Of a stretch of 28,161 nucleotides of DNA, positions 13,494 through 20,465 are shown piece after piece. The notes under the pieces were generated by a model. The model did no database searches. It had not been told where the DNA came from and saw only the letters and a program-made list of their open reading frames with translations. A program made the position numbers and the translations under genes. Origin of the DNA: a virus; IMG/VR virus record IMGVR_UViG_3300021425_000136, positions 1 to 28,161 of that record, one strand, 5' to 3'. Numbering within the stretch: position 1 is the stretch's first letter; every line of letters starts with the position of its first letter.

Positions 13494-14453
13494 ATGGCTG
13501 AGAAATTCAGACCAGATTATGAAAGTAATAGGTATAGAGTAGATCCCATCTATGCTAGAATGACCCTTCCAAGAGGAACTAATGATGGAAGGGGCTCATT
13601 ACCTGGTGTTCAGGAATTGTTTGGTGAACTTTCGCAAACATCACAATTCAAAGTAACATTGCATTTGGGGGATACATATCCAACCGAGAATTCCGATACT
13701 AATGTTAATGCGTGGTTAGTAAGTTGTGGAGTTCTTGGTTCTAACCTTTTTAATGGAAATAATTCTGATTTGAACAGTCTTCGATATGAATTCATGTGTC
13801 ATGAAGCAACTTTACCGGGATCAAATCTTGGCACATTTGAAGAACCTGGATCTAGACAGGGATTAACTGAAAAATTTGCGACAAGTAGAACTTTTAGTAG
13901 ATTCTCATTACAATTTTATGTTGATGCTGAATATGGAATTGTTAGATTGTTTGAAGAATGGATGAACTTCATTAACCCACTATATGATACTTCAATCGGT
14001 AGAAAACGATCTGGAGATCCTAGAGGTGGAGTAGGACAGTTTGACAATAATCAGATTTTTAGATTTAGATATCCAGAAACATATAAAAGAGAAATTTCTA
14101 TTACTAAGTTTGAAAGAGATATGTTCTATAATCAAGGAAAAGGTGAATTTTCAAGAACACCTTCGATGATGACATATAGGTTTTTAAATGCATTTCCAGT
14201 GCAATTGACCGCTATTCCATTATCATATGATACAAGTAACATAACTGTAACTACAGTTGAATTTGAATATGATAGATATGTAACTTTGAATCATCAAGGA
14301 ACTGGAAGTACAAATGAATTTCCTAGTGATTTCTTAGATCAACTTAATGATGCTCAAAGAGTATTAACTGCAAGACCACTAGTAACATTTTCAAGTGGAG
14401 AACAAAGTAAAGGACAATTTTCTGGTTCGAATCCCGACCTAGGACTACAATAA
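13494..14453 (+). CDS. 54: Baseplate tail tube initiator-like protein (gp54-like)
   Basis: A 319-residue protein, the length of T4 gp54 (320 aa). The C-terminal half has the tube-type fold pattern: FSRFSLQFYVDAEYGIVRLF, FEEWMNFINPLYD, REISITKFERD and a closing YRFLNAFPVQLTAIPLSYDT with VTTVEFEYDRY, shared by tail tube and tube-initiator proteins. gp54 sits on gp48 and starts tube polymerisation, and gp48 lies in the divergent unit. The start ATG 13494 lacks a strong ribosome site, and the upstream 28 nt hold the late promoter of the opposite strand. A gp19-like tail tube protein is the alternative, but the baseplate context favours gp54. Confidence 0.68.
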   Translation: MAEKFRPDYESNRYRVDPIYARMTLPRGTNDGRGSLPGVQELFGELSQTSQFKVTLHLGDTYPTENSDTNVNAWLVSCGVLGSNLFNGNNSDLNSLRYEFMCHEATLPGSNLGTFEEPGSRQGLTEKFATSRTFSRFSLQFYVDAEYGIVRLFEEWMNFINPLYDTSIGRKRSGDPRGGVGQFDNNQIFRFRYPETYKREISITKFERDMFYNQGKGEFSRTPSMMTYRFLNAFPVQLTAIPLSYDTSNITVTTVEFEYDRYVTLNHQGTGSTNEFPSDFLDQLNDAQRVLTARPLVTFSSGEQSKGQFSGSNPDLGLQ

Positions 14454-14456
14454 ATA
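14449..14456 (+). promoter_or_regulatory. Candidate late octamer before gp26
   Basis: AATAAATA overlaps the gp54-like stop and lies 25 nt before ATG 14482. The same CAATAAATA string occurs at 2057-2065, also over a stop codon. One mismatch to TATAAATA. Tentative. Confidence 0.3.
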
Positions 14457-14481
14457 AATTCAACTGATTATATAATTTTCA

Positions 14482-15210
14482 ATGCCATTACCAACTATTG
14501 CTACACCGACTCATGAACTTGAGTTGCCTTCTACAGGAAAAAAAATTAAATACAGACCATTTCTGGTAAAAGAAGAGAAAATTCTAATCTTAGCTTTAGA
14601 GAGTCAAAATGTAAAAGATATCACTCTCGCAATAAAATCCGTTCTAAAGGATTGTATTTTAACAAGGGGAGTGAAAGTAGAGGATTTGCCTTCGTTTGAT
14701 ATTGAATATCTTTTCTTAAACATTAGAGGCAAATCAGTAGGAGAGGCTATAGATCTAATTATAACTTGTTCTGATGACGGAGTAACTGAAGTTCCTGTCA
14801 AAATTTATGTTGATGAAATTCAGGTTCAAAAAGATCCAGAACATAGTCCTGAGATAAAATTAGATGACAAAATTGCAATTAAGATGAAGTATCCATCGTT
14901 GGATCAGTTTATCAAAAACAATTTTGATTTTTCTGCGACGGAATCTTTATCTACGATTGAACAGTCATTTGATATTATTGCGTCATGTATAGATGCAGTA
15001 TTTACTGCTGAAGAATCTTGGGCTGCAGCCGACTGTACTAAAAAAGAATTGATTCAATTCATCGAAAGTATGAACACTGAACAATTCAAAAAGATTGAAA
15101 AGTTCTTTGAGACGATGCCTAAGTTGTCTCATACCTTTGAAGTAACAAATCCAAAGACAAAAGTAAAGAGTAGTGTAACGTTGGAGGGATTAACCAGTTT
15201 TTTCGGTTAA
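14482..15210 (+). CDS. 26: Baseplate hub assembly protein gp26
   Basis: A 242-residue protein beginning with a short strand and the block ELPSTGKKIKYRPFLVKEEK (14-33), then SVLKDCILTRGVKVEDLPSF and DIEYLFLNIRGKSVGEAIDL. This is the conserved core of the T4 gp26 / T4-type baseplate family. T4 gp26 is 208 aa. The protein acts in assembly of the baseplate hub. The next gene is gp51-like, as in T4, where 26 and 51 are adjacent. Spacing is 2 nt. Confidence 0.85.
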   Translation: MPLPTIATPTHELELPSTGKKIKYRPFLVKEEKILILALESQNVKDITLAIKSVLKDCILTRGVKVEDLPSFDIEYLFLNIRGKSVGEAIDLIITCSDDGVTEVPVKIYVDEIQVQKDPEHSPEIKLDDKIAIKMKYPSLDQFIKNNFDFSATESLSTIEQSFDIIASCIDAVFTAEESWAAADCTKKELIQFIESMNTEQFKKIEKFFETMPKLSHTFEVTNPKTKVKSSVTLEGLTSFFG

Positions 15211-15212
15211 CA

Positions 15213-15398
15213 ATGGCTCACATGCAGTTGGAGTCATATTATAGAATTAATTTTGCCCTAATGCAGTACCATAAATACTCATTGACTGAGGTTGAAAATA
15301 TGATGCCTTGGGAAAGAGACATTTATCTTGCTTTGTTAAAACAACATATTGAAGAAGAAAACGAAAAAGTAAGACAGGCAGCAAACCGTGGCAATTAA
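15213..15398 (+). CDS. 51: Baseplate hub assembly catalyst gp51-like
   Basis: A 61-residue helical protein with the block HKYSLTEVENMMPWERDIYL followed by ALLKQHIEEENEKVRQAA. The S-x-x-E-x-E-N-M-x-P-W-E-R-D-I-Y pattern is typical of the gp51-type hub assembly chaperones in T4-like phages, where the cyanophage version is short. Adjacency to gp26 supports the call. Its end overlaps the GTG start of the next gene by 11 nt. Confidence 0.7.
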   Translation: MAHMQLESYYRINFALMQYHKYSLTEVENMMPWERDIYLALLKQHIEEENEKVRQAANRGN

Positions 15399-17136
15399 AT
15401 CAGCAATTAATCCAGGAAAAATGGTCGCCCAGAGACCGGGAACCATTTCTGGTGCTGTAAATTTTCTCGGAGGAGGTTCTCCCTTAGGAACATCAGTTGT
15501 TACATCTGCAGCTAATAAAATAGTAGGGTTTCAACGAGGTGCTGGAGCCGCTGTTGCACCAAGAGTTCCCGATCTAGGTTCCATAATTCAAACTTTATCT
15601 AGTAATATACTTTCAAACGTTGAAAATAAATTTGCATCTGCAAATCAAACTATACAACAAGTAATTCAAAATAATTTTGCTGGACAACTTGGTCAATTCA
15701 GAAATCAAGTACAAGAGGCAGTTTCCAATCCACCAAGTAAAATATTATCTAATTTCTTAGGTCTTTACAAAAATGCAATCGAATATATTCGATTTTTGGG
15801 CGACAGAAAAAATGTAAAGAGACTGGGTGATAATATAAAAGCCTTACAAGGAGTATTTACAGAATCTTTTGAAGTTGCAATATTAATAAGACAGACTATC
15901 AAAAAGATAGTCAAACAGCTCTCAAATTTGCCGAGAGCTAGATCTGGTCCAGGAGGATTAAACTTAGATGTTAGAGTTCCTGGTGGACCATTAAAGAGAT
16001 CATTACCAACTAAAAGAAATTTAGCAAAAATGGCAATGATTGGTACTGGACTCGTTGGAGCTGGTGCAGTGGGATCCCAAGTAATCAATGCCATCTCTAC
16101 ACCAAGAGAAACTGCACAAGAAGTTGTCTCAGATTCATCAATGATACCACAAGAAGTGTTGTTTAGATTCACAGAAATACTGAATAGATTTGATAGAGCT
16201 TTACAGTCATTCCGATCCCCAAGTTCTAATCAGGGATCAATGCCAGTTCCTTCACCAAGCATGTCACCTGATGATAAAAAAGAAAAAACTTCATCAGATT
16301 CTTCATCTTCAGGAGCAGCTACTGCTGCTCCAGATTTAAAAACTGCCATTAGACAATTAGAATCTGGTAACAATTATGGTGCTACCTTTAAAGGTTATCT
16401 AAGTGGTTTCTCAAGAAAAGATGAAGATATTACTAAGATGACTATTGCTGAGGTAGTTCAATATCAAAAAGATTATATTGCCCATCAGAAAGCACTGGGT
16501 ATTCCTGAAGATAAGAGAAGTGCTGCGGTTGGTGCATATCAAATGCTTTATCCAGATACTGCTGCTCAAAAATTAGGAATATCTTTAGACTCTAAGTTTG
16601 ATAAAGAAACTCAAGATAAACTATCTCAATATTATTTGAATGTTGCTGGATATCAAGATTGGAAAGCAGGAAAGATAACGGATGCAGAGTTTAATGATAG
16701 ATTGGCAGAACAATTTGCATCAGTTAAAAAAGTAAGTGGAGTTGGTGCATATGATAATGATGGTTTGAATAAGGCATATGGAAATATTATGCCTGTTCTA
16801 CAGAAAGAAAAGAGTGGAGTAACAACTCCTGTCACGTCTGCAACTACTTACACAACTATAGAAGAAGCGATAAGATCCTCTTCAAGTCCACAAGAAGTAA
16901 TAGACAATATTATAACACAAGTATCAAAACCAGTTGCTTCTGGTGGTTCACAACCACAAGTGAATATTGTACCTATAACTTTAGGTACACCCCAATCAAA
17001 TAGTGGAACAGGAATGAATGTAGGATCTTCACCTTCCTCATCTGGAGGATCTCAGGTTCCGTTCCTTTCTTCATCTAATGAAGATAACTTCTTCACAATG
17101 TTATCAAAAGTTGTTTATAACATCGTAGACGGATAA
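15388..17136 (+). CDS. Large tail/hub protein with lysozyme-like domain (582 aa)
   Basis: GTG 15388 overlaps the gp51 end, and the stop overlaps the next ATG (TAATG). The N-terminal ~300 residues are helical, with Gln/Asn-rich segments and a Gly/Ala hydrophobic patch (MIGTGLVGAGAVGSQVI, 217-233), then a Ser/Pro linker. Residues ~316-470 form a lysozyme/transglycosylase-like domain: IRQLESGNNYGATF (321-334, probable catalytic E325) and SAAVGAYQMLYPDTAAQKLG (378-397), the E-S-G-N ... G-A-Y-Q-x pattern of phage muramidases. It would cut host peptidoglycan during tail penetration. It may take the place of gp29/gp28 or the gp5 lysozyme. A tape-measure role is possible, but the length is not decisive. 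Confidence 0.75.
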   Translation: MAIKSAINPGKMVAQRPGTISGAVNFLGGGSPLGTSVVTSAANKIVGFQRGAGAAVAPRVPDLGSIIQTLSSNILSNVENKFASANQTIQQVIQNNFAGQLGQFRNQVQEAVSNPPSKILSNFLGLYKNAIEYIRFLGDRKNVKRLGDNIKALQGVFTESFEVAILIRQTIKKIVKQLSNLPRARSGPGGLNLDVRVPGGPLKRSLPTKRNLAKMAMIGTGLVGAGAVGSQVINAISTPRETAQEVVSDSSMIPQEVLFRFTEILNRFDRALQSFRSPSSNQGSMPVPSPSMSPDDKKEKTSSDSSSSGAATAAPDLKTAIRQLESGNNYGATFKGYLSGFSRKDEDITKMTIAEVVQYQKDYIAHQKALGIPEDKRSAAVGAYQMLYPDTAAQKLGISLDSKFDKETQDKLSQYYLNVAGYQDWKAGKITDAEFNDRLAEQFASVKKVSGVGAYDNDGLNKAYGNIMPVLQKEKSGVTTPVTSATTYTTIEEAIRSSSSPQEVIDNIITQVSKPVASGGSQPQVNIVPITLGTPQSNSGTGMNVGSSPSSSGGSQVPFLSSSNEDNFFTMLSKVVYNIVDG

Positions 17137-18965
17137 TGGCAGATAAAATAACTTCCCCTCTTTTGGGACCACTAAACAATATAGTAAAGATTAATAGAAC
17201 GAAGTCTCAAATGAGAACCACTCAGACTTCGCTTCAAAATTATCTTAGATTTATGGAAATTGAGACCAAAAAGGTCAAATCTATACAACTTCCATCGAAG
17301 AGAAAGATAAAAGATTTGCAAACATTGAATATTGCTTCATCATTTGGCAATGCAGGTAGTTTGTTATCTTCATTATTTTCTGGTGCTTTAGACGTTGGTG
17401 GATTTTTGGGTGAGTTTTTTGGTAGAGGAAAGGAAGGCGGAAAACCAATACCAAAAACAAAAGGTTTTAAGATTGGAGGAATAAAAGCTTTAGGAATTGC
17501 TAACGCTGCGTTTGCTGGATTAGATTTTGCCACTGGACTTGCAGAAGGAGAATCTGTAGGAAAATCTGCTGCTGGATCTGGTGGTGCTTTAGCTGGTTCC
17601 CTTCTTGGTGGTGCAATAGGGCAAGCATTAATTCCTGTGCCTGGATTGGGATTTATGGTTGGAAGTATGGCTGGTAACTTCCTTGGAGGTTACTTGGGCG
17701 ATAGAACATATGAAGCAGTGACTGGGGAGGGAAACCAGAAAAAAGAAGAATTAGATCGTAGACTTAAAGCTCAAGCAGAGGAACAAAGATCACAATCACA
17801 AACCGGAATTTCTTTCACAGATGTTGTAAATCAATTTGGACAAACAATAAACAATTTTGAAAGATTTGTTTATGAATCTTTTGCAGGTATGGCAAATGCT
17901 TCTGCCAGTGCCACTGGACAAGAACAAAATTATGAACTTGGTGCGGATTATCCAGATCAACAACAAGGTGCTGGAGAAAAAACAGGAGAACTTTCGGATA
18001 TTATAGCTACTGGAGGAAAATCTCCAAGTCAAGTTATTAAAACAAGTGGATTTGGTTTTCGTTGGGGAAGAGAACACCGAGGTAACGATTATGCAGGAAG
18101 AGGAGTTGACAATGAACCAATTAGTGTCATTCAACCTGGAAAGGTAGTTTATGCTGGTGCATTAGGTACAGCAGGAAACGCAGTTGTTATTGACCATCCA
18201 GATGGTTCAACAACAAAGTATTTCCACTTAGCTAATGGATCCATATCCGTAAGTCAAGGTCAACAAATCAAACCTGGTCAAGTTATTGGTGTTGTGGGTA
18301 ATACTGGAAGATCTACGGGAACTCATCTACACTTTGAAATTTGGAGAGGGGGTAAGGCGATAGATCCAAGTGGAGACGCGGACAACTATTTCAGATTTGG
18401 TGGAAGTGTTCAAGTAAAGGTACAGAAAAAAGAAGATAAAACGCCACCCCCGTCACCAAAACCAATGACGGAGGATGAATTTCATGCCGCAAGAACTGAT
18501 CGTGACGTTAGCGACAAAGCTGACATTAGAGTAGGAGACACGGAGAATTATAAAGATTATTTAAAATATTTTGAAGAGAATAAGAATAAAATCGCAGCTG
18601 CAGAAGCCAAACAGACAACCGCAGATGAAATAACTCCAGAAACAAAAAGTTCTTTCCAATCCAGAAGAGAAAGTAGAGGATCTGGTTATGTTCCACCAAG
18701 TGCTTCAGTAAGAGCAGATGAAAGTCAATCAAGAACTCAACCACAAGCCACTCAGAAAATACAACAATATCCATCATACAATGCACCAAGAGAGACTATT
18801 ACCATAATGCCCATAATAACTCCACCAGGAGCACAACAAAGACCTATGATTATATCTGCGGGAGGTGGTAAACAAGTTAGCATACCCGCAGGTAATTCGT
18901 CTAAAGGTGAAGTGTTAAATAATGTAGTAAAGAGTATGCTTTTAACAAACTTGTCTGGAAGTTAA
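17136..18965 (+). CDS. Large tail/hub protein with M23 peptidase domain (609 aa)
   Basis: ATG 17136 overlaps the previous stop. Residues ~140-190 are a Gly/Ala-rich hydrophobic region (GGALAGSLLGGAIGQALIPV) like those in tape-measure and membrane-penetrating tail proteins. Residues ~303-415 form a LytM/M23 zinc endopeptidase: H314-x3-D318 (HRGND), YFHL (H364) and HLHFE (H397, H399), with the G-N-T-G-x-S-T-G-T-H-L-H-F-E signature intact. The C-terminal region is Glu/Gln/Ser-rich and low in complexity. M23 enzymes cut peptide cross-links in the wall. Together with the preceding lysozyme-like protein it attacks both glycan and peptide. It may be the tape measure (gp29 role). That is inference. 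Confidence 0.85.
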   Translation: MADKITSPLLGPLNNIVKINRTKSQMRTTQTSLQNYLRFMEIETKKVKSIQLPSKRKIKDLQTLNIASSFGNAGSLLSSLFSGALDVGGFLGEFFGRGKEGGKPIPKTKGFKIGGIKALGIANAAFAGLDFATGLAEGESVGKSAAGSGGALAGSLLGGAIGQALIPVPGLGFMVGSMAGNFLGGYLGDRTYEAVTGEGNQKKEELDRRLKAQAEEQRSQSQTGISFTDVVNQFGQTINNFERFVYESFAGMANASASATGQEQNYELGADYPDQQQGAGEKTGELSDIIATGGKSPSQVIKTSGFGFRWGREHRGNDYAGRGVDNEPISVIQPGKVVYAGALGTAGNAVVIDHPDGSTTKYFHLANGSISVSQGQQIKPGQVIGVVGNTGRSTGTHLHFEIWRGGKAIDPSGDADNYFRFGGSVQVKVQKKEDKTPPPSPKPMTEDEFHAARTDRDVSDKADIRVGDTENYKDYLKYFEENKNKIAAAEAKQTTADEITPETKSSFQSRRESRGSGYVPPSASVRADESQSRTQPQATQKIQQYPSYNAPRETITIMPIITPPGAQQRPMIISAGGGKQVSIPAGNSSKGEVLNNVVKSMLLTNLSGS

Positions 18966-18966
18966 T

Positions 18967-20256
18967 ATGGCAAATCCGTCTCTAAGTAATCTAAAATATA
19001 ACAGTGTAATAATATCTTCTTTAGACAAATCTAAAAAGATTGATTTGACTAATCAAATTCTTTTTGCAGATTATTATGAGGACATTTTGTCACCTTGTAT
19101 AACTATGACTCTTCAGGTGACATCACAATATTCAATCTTTAATGGATTACCAATACGTGGAGGAGAAGTAGTCACATTTGATGTTTCTAGTTACAGTGGA
19201 GACTTCAAAATAGAAACATATGTCTACAAAGTTAGTGGTATAGTTGCTGATGGTAGTAAAGAAATGTTTACTTTACACCTAGTTTCCAGAGAAGGATTGA
19301 CTAATGAGACTGCTAGAGTTCAAAAAAAATATCAAAAGAAACCCATAAATGAGCATGTCACTGCCATTTTGAGAGATGTATTAAAGACCAATAACTTTAA
19401 GTCTGAGAATATAGAGAAAACATCTAATACTCTTTCTTTTATTGGAACACTAAAAAAACCATTTACAGTTTTAACCTGGTTGGGACCAAAGTCTGTACCA
19501 TCCACAAGTAACTCTGGAAAAAATGGAACAAAGGGAAAGGGAGTTACTGGATTTCTTTTCTATGAAAATATTGATGGATTCAACTTCAGAAGTATTGATA
19601 CACTAGTTTCTTCGACTAAATCCCAGTCTTCAAGTTCGGATAAAGAATCTATTTTTAAATATACATATACTCCAGTTATTGAAGACAATAAAGAAACAAA
19701 TCTATTGTCGATATTAAACTATAATTTTGAGAAGAATATAGATTTAATGAAGGCTTTGCGGGTTGGAATGTACTCGAATGTAACATATTTTTATGATATT
19801 TACACAAATCGGGTAGATGGTGTAACATATAAAATGACTGAAGAGATTAAGTCCAAACTGGGTGGTGAAGGTAAACTAAATTATCCTAAAGAATTTGGTG
19901 ATAAACCTTCACGAATACTCTTCAGAACAAGTGATGTTGGTGTAAATGACGAAGCTGGTGATCAATCAGATTCTGGTAGAGATGTAATAGATATGGCGAA
20001 GTCATTTTCTCGTTACAACCTACTGTTCACGCAGTCACTAAATATGGTAGTACCATTAAACGTCAAACTTAAAGTTGGTAGCATAATTTATGCACAATTT
20101 CAAAAAGTAGATGCGTCACAATCGGGTGAAGTAGATGAACAACAAAGTGGAAATTATCTCATTAAAGAGTTAAGACATCACTTTGAAGGCGGACAAATGG
20201 TAACATCTCTCAAATTAGTAAGAGATTCTTACGGTCTTTACGGTGCAAAACAATGA
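18967..20256 (+). CDS. 27: Baseplate central hub protein gp27
   Basis: A 429-residue protein (T4 gp27 is 391 aa). The opening strands (YNSVIISSLDKSKKIDLTNQ, then ILSPCITMTLQVTS and GGEVVTFDVSS) and the end (SGNYLIKELRHHFEGGQMVT, then SLKLVRDSYG) are typical of gp27-type hubs, whose trimer forms the pseudo-sixfold base of the tail tube and holds the gp5 spike. The gp5-like gene follows one gene later. The start is two bases after the M23 gene, and the stop overlaps the CP12-like start (ATGA). Confidence 0.85.
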   Translation: MANPSLSNLKYNSVIISSLDKSKKIDLTNQILFADYYEDILSPCITMTLQVTSQYSIFNGLPIRGGEVVTFDVSSYSGDFKIETYVYKVSGIVADGSKEMFTLHLVSREGLTNETARVQKKYQKKPINEHVTAILRDVLKTNNFKSENIEKTSNTLSFIGTLKKPFTVLTWLGPKSVPSTSNSGKNGTKGKGVTGFLFYENIDGFNFRSIDTLVSSTKSQSSSSDKESIFKYTYTPVIEDNKETNLLSILNYNFEKNIDLMKALRVGMYSNVTYFYDIYTNRVDGVTYKMTEEIKSKLGGEGKLNYPKEFGDKPSRILFRTSDVGVNDEAGDQSDSGRDVIDMAKSFSRYNLLFTQSLNMVVPLNVKLKVGSIIYAQFQKVDASQSGEVDEQQSGNYLIKELRHHFEGGQMVTSLKLVRDSYGLYGAKQ

Positions 20257-20465
20257 AAAACATAGACGATCACATTTCTAAGGACAGAGAAATTCTTGAA
20301 GATCCAACAATTTCTCCACAAGCCCGCAGACACACAGAACAAGAATTAGCTGATCTAGAAGCATATAAAGAAAATCATCCTGGTGAGGAACATGATCCCA
20401 CACCACTAGAACTCTATTGTGATACACATCCAGATGCTTCAGAGTGTAGAGTATACGACGACTGA
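20253..20465 (+). CDS. cp12: CP12-like protein (C-terminal GAPDH-binding module)
   Basis: A 70-residue acidic protein. The C-terminus PLELYCDTHPDASECRVYDD (51-70) matches the end of cyanobacterial CP12: a Cys pair spaced C-x8-C followed by the R-V-Y-D-D tail that in CP12 binds GAPDH. The N-terminal Cys pair and the AWD_VEEL core of full CP12 are absent; instead there is a helical stretch (QARRHTEQELADLEAYKENH). CP12 joins GAPDH and phosphoribulokinase in an inactive complex and shuts the Calvin cycle, and cyanophage CP12s are thought to push carbon to the pentose phosphate pathway. Translation is coupled on both sides, to gp27 (ATGA) and to gp5-like (TGATG), so it should be made late with baseplate proteins. 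Confidence 0.8.
   Translation: MKNIDDHISKDREILEDPTISPQARRHTEQELADLEAYKENHPGEEHDPTPLELYCDTHPDASECRVYDD

Noticed and set aside
15270-15277. CATAAATA as a late promoter inside gp51
   Set aside because: One mismatch to the late octamer, but it lies within a coding region of AT-rich DNA where such strings are expected by chance, and far from the next start. The AATAAATA at 25781-25788 was set aside for the same reason.
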